A DNA stretch of 29,556 nucleotides from a virus. Positions 15,983-23,333 of the stretch are shown here, one piece after another. The translations under genes were made by a program, and so were the position numbers. Numbering within the stretch: position 1 is the stretch's first letter; each line of letters begins with the position of its first letter. A model generated the notes under the pieces. That model had not been told where the DNA came from and did no database searches. It was given only the letters and a program-made list of their open reading frames with translations. The DNA lies in the IMG/VR virus record IMGVR_UViG_3300025449_000040, positions 1 through 29,556 of that record, one strand, 5' to 3'.

Positions 15983-16947
15983 ATACCCACCTTTGCTTGT
16001 AATGCGGTAACTTGTGCTGACAACTCCTGAATGGACTTTAACATTGCGTACTTCAAATCTGTTTCGTAAATAGCAAGTTTGACATTAGGAGCTTCTTTTG
16101 TTCCTATGTCCATTATTCCAACTAACTCAGGAGCTACTGACTGTACAGATTGAGCAGTTACACCAATATTTAAATCTGTATCAGTTTGGTCGTTAAATAA
16201 AAATGTAACAACTGGTATTTGATTAAGAATAGACAAATAACTCTTTGCGGGAGTTATATCTTTTTTCATGGTTGCATCAGAGAGATTAGTATTATTTGCT
16301 TGATAGTTAGCAACACCACCATTTGAATTGACTACAAATCTATTTGTTGGTCCATTATCTTGACATTGAATAAAATTTGCTCCAGCAGAATTTGGAGATG
16401 CACCTGTATATTTTATAAATAATCCTTGGGGATTACTTGACGCACTATTTGTAAATTGAGAAGTGTAATTTCCTGAGCTTTGTGTAATTCCAAATATTTC
16501 ACTATTGTTTTGCGATGTTTGACCAACTAATAATGCACCACTATTAAGTAGTGTCATTGCTTGGGTAAATGTAATAGCATTACCAGCAGTTCCTGATGGC
16601 GCTACATACCAAGCGTGTTGACCAGTACCCGCACCTTGAGAATAATAAGTTGCATACCCGTTATTTTGATATAAATTATTGGATGTTCCGTTTATAGTAT
16701 TGAAATACAAAGATATTTGATTTCCTGCGGTATTTCCAAATAAAGAACCAGCTCCAGAAAACTGAACACCTTTCCAATTTGTAGCCCAACTTGCACTAGG
16801 AGTAACTCCCACACCCACGTTTTGAGCTGTATCTATTGTTACCGCAGTAGTCGTACCATTAGTCTGTAGCTGAAGTACGCCAGATGTATCCGCTGAGTAA
16901 ACCAGTGCGGTGGTGGTAGTGAGGCCGGCGGAGATCGTTGAAGCCAT
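15979..16947 (-). CDS. Tail fibre with C-terminal S74 intramolecular chaperone (322 aa)
   Basis: The N-terminal leader 'TTALVYSADTSGVLQLQTNG' is the generic attachment segment of these fibres; a beta-rich body follows. The C-terminal third is a peptidase S74 domain: 'LSDATMKKDI' (222-231) corresponds to the S-D-x-R-L-K-x-x-I motif, with Ser223 and Lys228 as the expected self-cleavage pair, though the usual Arg and Leu are Thr and Met. 'NIGVTAQSVQSVAPELV' and a final coiled coil (LKYAMLKSIQEL onward) complete it. The domain trimerises the fibre and is cut off. Confidence 0.88.
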   Translation of the reverse strand: MASTISAGLTTTTALVYSADTSGVLQLQTNGTTTAVTIDTAQNVGVGVTPSASWATNWKGVQFSGAGSLFGNTAGNQISLYFNTINGTSNNLYQNNGYATYYSQGAGTGQHAWYVAPSGTAGNAITFTQAMTLLNSGALLVGQTSQNNSEIFGITQSSGNYTSQFTNSASSNPQGLFIKYTGASPNSAGANFIQCQDNGPTNRFVVNSNGGVANYQANNTNLSDATMKKDITPAKSYLSILNQIPVVTFLFNDQTDTDLNIGVTAQSVQSVAPELVGIMDIGTKEAPNVKLAIYETDLKYAMLKSIQELSAQVTALQAKVGI

Positions 16948-16956
16948 GTTATTTCC

Positions 16957-17631
16957 TTAAATGATTACCCATCTCTGGCTTGAGCTCACCGTGACGCTAA
17001 CTCCAGATGCTGTTGTGATTGGACCAACTGAGAAACCGTTTGTGCCCGTTGCGATGGTATAGCTAACGCTTGCTGTCGTGTTGTTAACTTGAATAGCGCC
17101 GCCCGCTTGAGCACCACCAATACCGCCCCAGATCGTTCCGTTGTAACCTTCAAACTGAGCAAGCGTTGTGTTATACCTGAACATGCCCGTTGCAGGAGAG
17201 CCTGATCTTTGTGCCGTCGTACCCGCAGCTACTTGGATTTCTCCAGTGCCAGACATCGTAATATCGCCCGTAGTAGAAAGCGTTGCAAGCGATACGTTAC
17301 TTGTTGTTGGGTCTATATAGACAGCTTTTTCAGACGGGTATGTTAAAAATACGTTCTGTGTACCAGACGCAAAATTAGTTAAAGACCCTGCATTGCTAGA
17401 AGACAGTACTGTGGTACGGCTTAACGTATTGCCTGTGTTCCAAGTGCCAAGACCCACTTCCCAATTAGCGCCGCCTTGGTCTGCAATACAGTAATATGTA
17501 GTTGTGCCGTTAACAGAACCAAACGCCGCGCTAAAGGCTTGATACCCCGTAACAGCACCAAGGAGCGTAACTACGCCCGTGCCCGGCGCACTACATGTCT
17601 CTAAAACCCTGTCTTTGACTAGAAAGGCCAT
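16957..17631 (-). CDS. Tail fibre base / fibre-attachment protein (224 aa)
   Basis: The N-terminus 'FLVKDRVLETCSAPGTGVVT' and 'GWNTGNT'-like text (GLGTWNTGNTLSRTTVLSSS), with 'NVFLTYPSEKAVYID', is a common phage fibre start domain. A second section, 'TGMFRYNTTLAQFEGYNGTI' plus a few residues, is a widespread fibre repeat. The C-terminus is beta-rich (GPITTASGVSVTVSSSQRW). It is the first fibre gene of the array and may be the proximal piece that anchors the later tips. Confidence 0.78.
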   Translation of the reverse strand: MAFLVKDRVLETCSAPGTGVVTLLGAVTGYQAFSAAFGSVNGTTTYYCIADQGGANWEVGLGTWNTGNTLSRTTVLSSSNAGSLTNFASGTQNVFLTYPSEKAVYIDPTTSNVSLATLSTTGDITMSGTGEIQVAAGTTAQRSGSPATGMFRYNTTLAQFEGYNGTIWGGIGGAQAGGAIQVNNTTASVSYTIATGTNGFSVGPITTASGVSVTVSSSQRWVII

Positions 17632-17644
17632 ACATACCCCTTAA

Positions 17645-18247
17645 TTAAGACGTAGCGGTGGTCGAAAAAGTAACGCTGACAGTATCTCCAGATGTCGTTG
17701 TTTTCGCTGTACCAAAGTTTCCTTCAGAATACAAAGTACCGCTTGTATTGCTTTGAGCACTAGAAGCGCCTGTACCAAGTACCAAGAAACATCCGTATAC
17801 CGTACCACCACTACCTGTGATTGTATAGGTAATAGCCGTTGCTGTGGAAGATGTTACGTTAGAAGGAGTTGATCCTGTACTGGTAGATGATGCAAAAACT
17901 GCTGTACCGCGAACGGCTGATCCGCCCACTGTATAAGCTATAAACTCTTTAGACGGAACGATTGTGCTCATAACGTCTGTTGCAGCGGGTGTAATGCTTG
18001 CATTGAGCAAACCAAGGTAAGGTCCGGTCACAGAGTAGCTTGAGCCTCTAAGTAAAGTATCAAGCATTAACTGCTTTCCTACTGCTACCACTAGGTTGGG
18101 AAACTCTTCTTCCCATTTAATGTTTCCGTCTTTGTCGCGGCAAACAACGTGATACCAACCTTCAACGCCCATTCCTTCTGGGATCTTAGCATTAGCTTGT
18201 AATGTAGCAACTGCATGGTCGCCAAATTTTGAAAGTTCGTTAGTCAT
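17645..18247 (-). CDS. Phage virion protein, beta-rich (200 aa)
   Basis: The first ~60 residues (EGWYHVVCRDKDGNIKWEEE, FPNLVVAVGKQLMLDTLLRG) are a recognisable opening for proteins placed next to tail fibres in environmental phages. The rest is Ser/Thr/Gly-rich beta sequence. A minor tail or appendage protein is probable; no enzymatic motif is present. Sits between a 142-aa beta protein and the fibre base gene. Confidence 0.65.
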   Translation of the reverse strand: MTNELSKFGDHAVATLQANAKIPEGMGVEGWYHVVCRDKDGNIKWEEEFPNLVVAVGKQLMLDTLLRGSSYSVTGPYLGLLNASITPAATDVMSTIVPSKEFIAYTVGGSAVRGTAVFASSTSTGSTPSNVTSSTATAITYTITGSGGTVYGCFLVLGTGASSAQSNTSGTLYSEGNFGTAKTTTSGDTVSVTFSTTATS

Positions 18248-18256
18248 CTTGACTCC

Positions 18257-18685
18257 TTAAGAAATGGTAATAACCGCAGTAGTTGATGTTGCGGCAGGCC
18301 AGGTTATGGTGAAATTGTTCATGGTAATGTCGTTACCAAAGTTTAAAACGAAAACAGAATTACCCGTAGTTGCATTGTAAATTAAAGCTCCTCTTGCGGT
18401 AATAGTTGCGCCTGTCCAGGTCACATTATTAAAGTAAGGAAAAGCTACGTTGTTAGCCAAATCCTGTCCCGGATTAGCAGATATCGTAATGACATTACCA
18501 CCTGCCGTATACCCATTAGCCACAACCTCTGCCGTTGTACCAGAATAAGTCGCTGTCGTATTGTTAAGATTGCTCAAAGCAGTATACAAAGCCACCTTAT
18601 AGGTATACGGAGAAGTCGTTGTGAAGTTAACCAGACCGTTCAAGCAGTCTGATTTAAACTGGGTAGTCTGGGTTTGGATGATCAT
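18257..18685 (-). CDS. Phage virion protein, beta-rich (142 aa)
   Basis: The N-terminus 'FKSDCLNGLVNFTTTSPYTY' and internal 'VALYTALSNLNNTTATYSGT' continue to 'GYTAGGNVITI'. From memory this style is found in small tail-associated proteins next to the connector. The start overlaps the 316-aa adaptor stop by 4 bases. Likely part of the tail-fibre attachment; role not established. Confidence 0.65.
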   Translation of the reverse strand: MIIQTQTTQFKSDCLNGLVNFTTTSPYTYKVALYTALSNLNNTTATYSGTTAEVVANGYTAGGNVITISANPGQDLANNVAFPYFNNVTWTGATITARGALIYNATTGNSVFVLNFGNDITMNNFTITWPAATSTTAVITIS

Positions 18686-19632
18686 ACTGCTGCATTACCT
18701 CTAATATTAGTATTCAGCTTAGTTTGACCATCCCTATACGCATCACCTCTTTCAAGTCCATCTCCGAGGCGTTTAGCAAGCATAAGCGCTTCTGAGTACT
18801 TATCTTCATAGTACTTAACTAAATCTTGCTCACCCTTCATAAACAACATGGCTTCGCGCATAGATCCATAAAGAAGTACTGGATCAAAGTTATCGCCCAA
18901 CCAGCTTGTTCCATTTGAGTTGTTAATCGTATTGACATTGATAGCAAAGCCCGATCCTGATCCGCCAAGGCTAGATGCAGATACACCTAAAGAATCTCCA
19001 ACAGCATAAAAATTGCCACCGTTTTGAAGTGTAAAGGAAGTTACTGTTCCGCTAGATCCCACTAAAAAGTCGGCATAAGCACTCTGCCCAGACCCACCGG
19101 TCAAAGGAATATTTTGATACAAACCAGGAGCATAACCAAATCCTGAATTGGTAACGTTGGTTACAGAAGTAATAATACCTTGAACTATTGAAGGGGGGTA
19201 AAAGAAATAATGTAACTCTACGTTATAAGATTGATCCGGCGTAGGCCCAAGAATACAAGACAATTCATTTTGATTATTGTATTGAGGTCCAAAGACTGCA
19301 TAGTATTTAGGCGTTCCTTGCGCCGTTGGATTTGGATATGCCTCTCGAATAAAGTTTACATCCTTATTAAGAAGGTAGGTAAACGGCACAGTCGTATAGT
19401 CTGATGTGTATATAGCTATGGAATATGTTGATAGCCAATCTATCGGTAAAGATAAATAAGAATTACTTGCGGTCAAAGTACCGGTAACATTCTTACGAAG
19501 TGACGGGAAATTAATTGTGTTGTATATACGTTCTTCGGCTTGCTGTACAAATACTGGAATGTTTGCAAGAAACAAAGACTCCGTATTCTCAGCATACGCT
19601 TGGATTGTGTTGTACAACGTTTCGTAATTCAC
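18682..19632 (-). CDS. Tail adaptor-like protein (T7 gp11-type), with inserted beta module (316 aa)
   Basis: GTG start at 19632, overlapping the previous stop as GTGA. The N-terminal helix 'LFLANIPVFVQQAEERIYNT' and segment 'SYLSLPIDWLSTYSI', and the C-terminal helices 'DPVLLYGSMREAMLFMKGEQ' with 'YYEDKYSEALMLAKRL', are hallmarks of the podovirus adaptor between portal and nozzle. About residues 152-239 are a Gly/Ser-rich beta insert (YAPGLYQNIPLTGGSGQSAY onward) that splits these conserved halves. A second adaptor-like protein lies at 20582-21514. Confidence 0.78.
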   Translation of the reverse strand: MNYETLYNTIQAYAENTESLFLANIPVFVQQAEERIYNTINFPSLRKNVTGTLTASNSYLSLPIDWLSTYSIAIYTSDYTTVPFTYLLNKDVNFIREAYPNPTAQGTPKYYAVFGPQYNNQNELSCILGPTPDQSYNVELHYFFYPPSIVQGIITSVTNVTNSGFGYAPGLYQNIPLTGGSGQSAYADFLVGSSGTVTSFTLQNGGNFYAVGDSLGVSASSLGGSGSGFAINVNTINNSNGTSWLGDNFDPVLLYGSMREAMLFMKGEQDLVKYYEDKYSEALMLAKRLGDGLERGDAYRDGQTKLNTNIRGNAAV

Positions 19633-19910
19633 GCCATTGGTCCTCTTGCAATTCTACCTTTTGTAGCCGCGCCGTTACCACGAGTTTCTATCCCAGTGGA
19701 TTTAGGACCATTTGTAATGTTGCCTAAACTTACGCGTCTTGCGGGCATGCCCCCAGGAGTAGACTCGTCTGCACGCATTGTATTTGGGTCAGTAGCATAA
19801 TGAACAGCCTCTTGTCCATTAATAACATTACCTTTCATGTTATGTGCTTGCGCATATAACGAAGCTGGACCTACTTCTTTGCCGCCTTTTTTCATGCTGA
19901 ATTTAGCCAT
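19629..19910 (-). CDS. Small basic KKGG protein (93 aa)
   Basis: Begins 'MAKFSMKKGGKEVGPASLYA', contains a polar middle and ends in a Gly/Arg/Lys-rich tail (GNGAATKGRIARG). It is strongly basic. The ATG overlaps the preceding stop by one base. One of several small Lys/Gly proteins around the tail adaptors; DNA binding, scaffolding and processing are all possible and none is shown. Confidence 0.6.
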   Translation of the reverse strand: MAKFSMKKGGKEVGPASLYAQAHNMKGNVINGQEAVHYATDPNTMRADESTPGGMPARRVSLGNITNGPKSTGIETRGNGAATKGRIARGPMA

Positions 19911-20146
19911 TATTTGCCCCTTGAAGAAGACTTCTGGTTAGTAACACGAGCCATATTACGACCCATGCTTCTAAGATTAGACTGAGTTACACCACCTTTA
20001 GCCATTTTCTTTGTAGGCATACCGCCTTTTTTAAGGACGATTTTAGTGTGCTTACCAGGATGTTCTTGAGCATCGTGCTCTTTAAAAGCTTTTTTGATCA
20101 TTGCTTTATCTTGAGCAATGTCGTTATCCATTTCTTTTTTAGCCAT
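19910..20146 (-). CDS. Small basic KKGG protein (78 aa)
   Basis: A helical N-terminal part (MAKKEMDNDIAQDKAMIKKA) is followed by 'VLKKGGMPTKKMAKGG' and a Ser/Arg/Lys-rich end with 'SMGRNMARV'. Very basic. I recall related peptides ('DIAQDKAMIKKA', 'GRNMARV') in environmental phages, unnamed. Placed after the zinc-ribbon protein; the stop overlaps the next ATG. Confidence 0.6.
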   Translation of the reverse strand: MAKKEMDNDIAQDKAMIKKAFKEHDAQEHPGKHTKIVLKKGGMPTKKMAKGGVTQSNLRSMGRNMARVTNQKSSSRGK

Positions 20147-20155
20147 AATTTACTC

Positions 20156-20578
20156 CTACGTTATTGTGACTGAATTTACCGTGCCTTTTGCAACCAAGGC
20201 ATTTGGCGTTAGGCTTCTATCAAAACCACTGGAACCACCAACCGGCATCCAGCCCCATTGAAACACTCGACTTCCAGTTTCAGGATATCCGTTCTCATCA
20301 AGTGAATTGTCAACCCCGTTTTGAATCTGCAGTCCACTACTTCCAGAACCATAATAGCTGATATCAGGTCTTGGCTCACGCACTGCTTGCGGATCATTTA
20401 CAGGATACAAACCTAATTGTAATTGCGGATGATCTGGATCCCAACACTCAGGGCATACTTTGATGCTAACTTGTTTAGTCTTAATCGTCAACTTACGAAG
20501 TTCGACAAGTTTGTACCGCTGACCGCACCGGTCGCATTCGGCAATCGCATACTTACCGGAAGAATACTTACTAGGCAT
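20156..20578 (-). CDS. Zinc-ribbon virion-associated protein (140 aa)
   Basis: 'CDRCGQRY' and 'CPECWDPDH' (Cys15/18 and Cys42/45 approximately) form a four-cysteine zinc ribbon at the N-terminus, followed by 'QLQLGLYPVNDPQAVREPRP' and a Gly/Ser/Trp-rich C-terminal half (VFQWGWMPVGG). I recall short zinc-ribbon proteins with this 'PVNDPQAVREPRPD'-like text beside adaptor genes in phages. A structural or assembly role is likely. Confidence 0.7.
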   Translation of the reverse strand: MPSKYSSGKYAIAECDRCGQRYKLVELRKLTIKTKQVSIKVCPECWDPDHPQLQLGLYPVNDPQAVREPRPDISYYGSGSSGLQIQNGVDNSLDENGYPETGSRVFQWGWMPVGGSSGFDRSLTPNALVAKGTVNSVTIT

Positions 20579-20581
20579 CCT

Positions 20582-21514
20582 TTACCTCGAATAGAAAATG
20601 TTCCTTGGAACCCACCGGATCGGAGCAGTCTCACGGTCTTCCTGGGCAGCCAAGTTAAACTGATCCTCGTAGTCCTGTTTCAAAAACAAAACGCGCTCTG
20701 GCATGACTTCTGGCTTCTTAACACTAAGAAAATAAGAAAGTCCAGCCACAAAGCAGTTAATAAATCTGAACGGAATATCTTGAACGTTGACGCCGCCCCC
20801 TGCGTCTTGTATGCGCCTCATGCGCCAGTAAACGAGTGTATAGGGGCCTCCACCTGAGTCCGGACAAGGCCAAACGGTCAGGTTAGGGAGGTATTGCTCA
20901 ATTATCGCGGCCCCTGCGGTGTGCGCTACAGCAGTTGTGCCGTTTTGTCCACGATAACAGTTTACGATCTGATTACCGCTGATATTAGCGTAACCAATAA
21001 TTTCATTATCAATCTGGATATACCCAGAACTACGCAGGTTCTGCGTTGTACTTAAAGTCAGCGTCGTATCTGTGGCTAAACAAGTAGACGCAAGAGTAAT
21101 CGTCGTTGGGTTGGCGTTACCTGTTTGGCGGTTAAACCAGACTTGAATAGGGCGCCCCGTCGTTAACTTGTTAGGTATTGTGGAATAGGTACTTTCACTA
21201 ATACGGCTTAAATTAATATCCGCCTGATTAGAGGTGCTGGTATTGCTTGTACGGGTAACTAAATCAAGGATATCAATGGTGTCATTAGGCACGTTGTAAA
21301 ACGCTTGCCCAGTAACCAAAGGGATCACACACTCCTCAACAGTCCAAAGATTAATACCTCGATTAGCCCATTCAATTGTCATCAAATTGATAGACCGACG
21401 TGCAGTACGCAAGTCATATCCAGAACGCATCTGGAGTCCACAGCGCTCAAAAGCATCCTCGACCAGTTCGGTTAGGTCTAAGTTAAATGATGCGGTTCCA
21501 GATGTTTGAGCCAT
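20582..21514 (-). CDS. Head-tail connector / adaptor (P22 gp4-like), with inserted module (310 aa)
   Basis: The N-terminus 'DLTELVEDAFERCGLQMRSG' and 'ARRSINLMTIEWANRGINLW' is a strong match in pattern to P22 gp4-like adaptors; 'LTVWPCPD' and 'YWRMRRIQDAG' with the C-terminal 'FLKQDYEDQFNLAAQEDRE' complete the fold. About residues 135-205 carry a module with 'SSGYIQIDNEIIGYANISGN' and 'CYRGQNGTTAVAHTAGA', a unit I recognise as a recurrent insert in phage virion proteins. Adaptor function is confident. Confidence 0.82.
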   Translation of the reverse strand: MAQTSGTASFNLDLTELVEDAFERCGLQMRSGYDLRTARRSINLMTIEWANRGINLWTVEECVIPLVTGQAFYNVPNDTIDILDLVTRTSNTSTSNQADINLSRISESTYSTIPNKLTTGRPIQVWFNRQTGNANPTTITLASTCLATDTTLTLSTTQNLRSSGYIQIDNEIIGYANISGNQIVNCYRGQNGTTAVAHTAGAAIIEQYLPNLTVWPCPDSGGGPYTLVYWRMRRIQDAGGGVNVQDIPFRFINCFVAGLSYFLSVKKPEVMPERVLFLKQDYEDQFNLAAQEDRETAPIRWVPRNIFYSR

Positions 21515-21516
21515 TA

Positions 21517-21837
21517 TTAATTAGCTTTGTTAGCTGCAAATTGTTTTTGTGCGTCTGTCTGTGGGGCTTCAATAGGTACGGTCGCAGGAGTCACAGACAT
21601 AGTAATTACGTTCGTATCAGCAGGGGCGGCTATAACAACAGGGGCGGCTATAACAACAGGAGCTTCAATAACAGGCGCAGCAGGTTGTGCAATCTTTAGA
21701 TGCTCTTCAATCTTATCAATAAATGCTTGAGTTTCTTTAGTAACTGCACCGTGCGCAGATTCTTGAACCTGAGCCATATGCTTAACAAGAGCATATAAGT
21801 GCTCAACATTCTCTTCAATATGCTTTAGTAAACTCAT
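21517..21837 (-). CDS. Coiled-coil protein with Ala/Pro/Val linker (106 aa)
   Basis: Residues 1-50 form a helix (EENVEHLYALVKHMAQVQES), then a Pro/Ala/Val-rich linker in which 'PVVIAA' is repeated through an 18-base tandem duplication. The end is polar (DAQKQFAANKAN). The start overlaps the previous stop (ATGA). No known function. Confidence 0.6.
   Translation of the reverse strand: MSLLKHIEENVEHLYALVKHMAQVQESAHGAVTKETQAFIDKIEEHLKIAQPAAPVIEAPVVIAAPVVIAAPADTNVITMSVTPATVPIEAPQTDAQKQFAANKAN
21623..21658 (-). repeat. Two perfect 18-base tandem copies
   Basis: The plus-strand unit 'aggggcggctataacaac' occurs at 21623-21640 and 21641-21658, with a decayed third copy just after. It encodes the duplicated 'PVVIAA' of the linker protein. 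Confidence 0.9.
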
Positions 21838-22073
21838 TTATTTCTCCTAGTTTTAGCTGATTCAATAAAATCTTGATCTGTAGGTGCGCCCTTTTGACCA
21901 GGCTTCCTCATCTTTGCTCCGCGCTTTTGCTTAGCATGAATATTGGCATAAAGTCCAACAGGTCCACCTTTTTTGTAGACCTCAACGTCATTTGGATTGT
22001 CCTTACGAACAACCGTTTTAGCTTCAGGCATTTTGGAAGGGCGGATTGCGCCCATTCCCCGACTCGCCATCAT
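21834..22073 (-). CDS. Small basic KKGG protein (79 aa)
   Basis: Basic protein with 'VYKKGGPVGLYANIHAKQKR' and a Lys/Arg-rich C-terminus (KPGQKGAPTDQDFIESA). 'GPVGLYANIHAKQKR' resembles 'GPASLYAQAHN' of the 93-aa protein, so the two may be distant paralogues. Coupled on both sides by ATGA overlaps. Confidence 0.6.
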   Translation of the reverse strand: MMASRGMGAIRPSKMPEAKTVVRKDNPNDVEVYKKGGPVGLYANIHAKQKRGAKMRKPGQKGAPTDQDFIESAKTRRNK

Positions 22074-22264
22074 TTTCTTTTAGCCATTCCACCGCCGCAC
22101 ATGGCTTTAACATGCTCGTGGTGCTTCATGTGACCAGCAGAGTGTTCACCATACATTTTGTGGTGATGAACGTGACCGCCTTCTTCCATCTTCTCCATCA
22201 TATGCACGTTGTGTGTATGAGCTGGAGCTGCTTCTTTCATTAATGGGGGATGATCATTTTTCAT
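22070..22264 (-). CDS. Histidine-rich small protein (64 aa)
   Basis: Thirteen of 64 residues are His, in clusters such as 'HTHNVH', 'HVHHHKM' and 'HMKHHEH', with Met and one Cys, and a 'CGGGMAKRK' end. Metal binding (Zn, Ni or Cu) is a natural inference, not shown. The start is an ATG with AGGAC nearby; the stop is coupled to the next gene. Neighbours are small Lys/Gly-rich proteins. Confidence 0.6.
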   Translation of the reverse strand: MKNDHPPLMKEAAPAHTHNVHMMEKMEEGGHVHHHKMYGEHSAGHMKHHEHVKAMCGGGMAKRK

Positions 22265-22273
22265 AACTAGTCC

Positions 22274-22678
22274 TTAACAAAATTTACCACGGGTCTTGCC
22301 TTTTTGAGCAATACCATCTGCACGAGCTGAGGCTGTACCGCCAGAAGCCATCTTCTTAACAGTCTTACCACCTTTTTTCATACCAGTAGTACTACCCGCC
22401 ATTTTCTCTTCGATATCTCTAGTGTGCCCACGCTTTTGAAGTTTAGACTCACCAAATTTACCATGCTTGTTAGATCCCTTTTCTACATCTTCCGACATAC
22501 TGCGGGTACCCATTGTTTCTTTTGCTGCCATATTTCCACCTTTAGAAAATTTCTTGCCTTTGTCGGCTTGACTAAAATCTTCCCCAACATTTTTGGGGAC
22601 TCCTACTTTCTTGGCGAACGCTGGGTTATGGGCCACCGCCTCCATGAAATTGTGCTGTTTTTTACTGCTACTTGGCAT
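22274..22678 (-). CDS. Basic Lys/Gly-rich protein (134 aa)
   Basis: The open frame reaches 22834, but the ATG at 22678 has GGAG 7 bases upstream and avoids 150 bases of overlap with the coiled-coil membrane gene. The product starts MPSSSKKQHNFMEAVAHNPA and contains 'FAKKVGVPKNVGEDF', 'FSKGGNMAAKE', 'MKKGGKTVKKMASGG' and a Gly/Lys/Arg tail ending KFC. 'FMEAVAHNPAFAKKVGVPKN' is recognisable from small phage proteins of unknown role. Strongly basic. Confidence 0.6.
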   Translation of the reverse strand: MPSSSKKQHNFMEAVAHNPAFAKKVGVPKNVGEDFSQADKGKKFSKGGNMAAKETMGTRSMSEDVEKGSNKHGKFGESKLQKRGHTRDIEEKMAGSTTGMKKGGKTVKKMASGGTASARADGIAQKGKTRGKFC

Positions 22679-22913
22679 TCTTAATCTCCATAAGCCTATC
22701 CAGTTTTTCGTCCAACCTATCAAGACGGTCCAAAACCCTAGTGATGTCTGCATGGACTTCTTGCTTTGTAACGTACTCTTTAGCAATCTCTTCTCTGGTT
22801 CTGTTAAGAAGGATGGTAACTCTTTGCAGTTCATTAAATTTCTCCTTAAGGAAAAACCCTATGATCGCGACAAAAAGCGATAGTGCGGAGTTCCAAAGTA
22901 TCATAACGTCCAT
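22668..22913 (-). CDS. Small membrane-anchored coiled-coil protein (81 aa)
   Basis: An N-terminal membrane segment (MILWNSALSLFVAIIGFFL) is followed by a charged helix (about 25-81) with heptad-like 'ITRVLDRLDRLDEKLDRLME'. It follows the endonuclease VII gene directly (TAAATG) and overlaps the next start by 11 bases. Comparable single-TM coiled-coil proteins are frequent in environmental phages. Function unknown. Confidence 0.6.
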   Translation of the reverse strand: MDVMILWNSALSLFVAIIGFFLKEKFNELQRVTILLNRTREEIAKEYVTKQEVHADITRVLDRLDRLDEKLDRLMEIKNAK

Positions 22914-23333
22914 TTAGATCTTTTCCCTAATTTCTTTATATTTATCCCACTTAGGTGAATCCACAGAAGCGTATAAATATTGTGCAGCGAATTCAAGTAG
23001 TGTAGGGTCGTCTCTAAAATGTCCTAAACCGCGGTTGCAATGATTACATAACATTCCACGAATTTTACCGGTTATGTGGTCATGGTCAACGACTAGTTTA
23101 GTTTCGTCTCCACATATAACACACTCTTTTGTTGTTGCTTTAAGTTCTTTTAGGGCTTCGTCTGAAATAACAGATCTATGTTTACCTCGGCAATTTTCAT
23201 TTCGATAAGAAGCACGGCAAGTACGGCACCAACTATCAAAACCTAATTTAGTTTTATTGTGTAATGGAAAATTAACCGCATCTAACGGTTTTTCTACTTT
23301 ACACTTGGTGCAGCACTTACTTAACAATTCCAT
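22914..23333 (-). CDS. Recombination endonuclease VII-like HNH nuclease (139 aa)
   Basis: 'CVICG' (71-75), 'VDHDHITGKIRGMLCNHCN' (82-100) and 'GLGHFRDD' are the diagnostic endonuclease VII motif, with zinc cysteines 71, 74, 96 and 99 and the catalytic His in DHDH. An extra N-terminal pair of CxxC motifs (8/11, 36/39) makes a second zinc site. T4 gp49 of this family resolves Holliday junctions and debranches DNA before packaging. Here it sits inside head genes with 13-base overlap at its start; it could be the packaging resolvase or a mobile HNH gene. Confidence 0.85.
   Translation of the reverse strand: MELLSKCCTKCKVEKPLDAVNFPLHNKTKLGFDSWCRTCRASYRNENCRGKHRSVISDEALKELKATTKECVICGDETKLVVDHDHITGKIRGMLCNHCNRGLGHFRDDPTLLEFAAQYLYASVDSPKWDKYKEIREKI

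Noticed and set aside
13884-17631. Possible diversity-generating retroelement acting on the fibre genes
   Set aside because: No reverse transcriptase, template/variable repeat pair or accessory gene was seen in the window; the fibre differences look like ordinary duplication and exchange.
20423-20857. 144-codon plus-strand open frame
   Set aside because: Antisense to the adaptor and zinc-ribbon genes; composition is not protein-like and no plus-strand gene is supported anywhere in the window.
22679-22834. N-terminal extension of the 134-aa gene to 22834
   Set aside because: These 52 codons overlap the coiled-coil membrane gene in another frame; the ATG at 22678 has a good ribosome site, and the protein begins naturally there.
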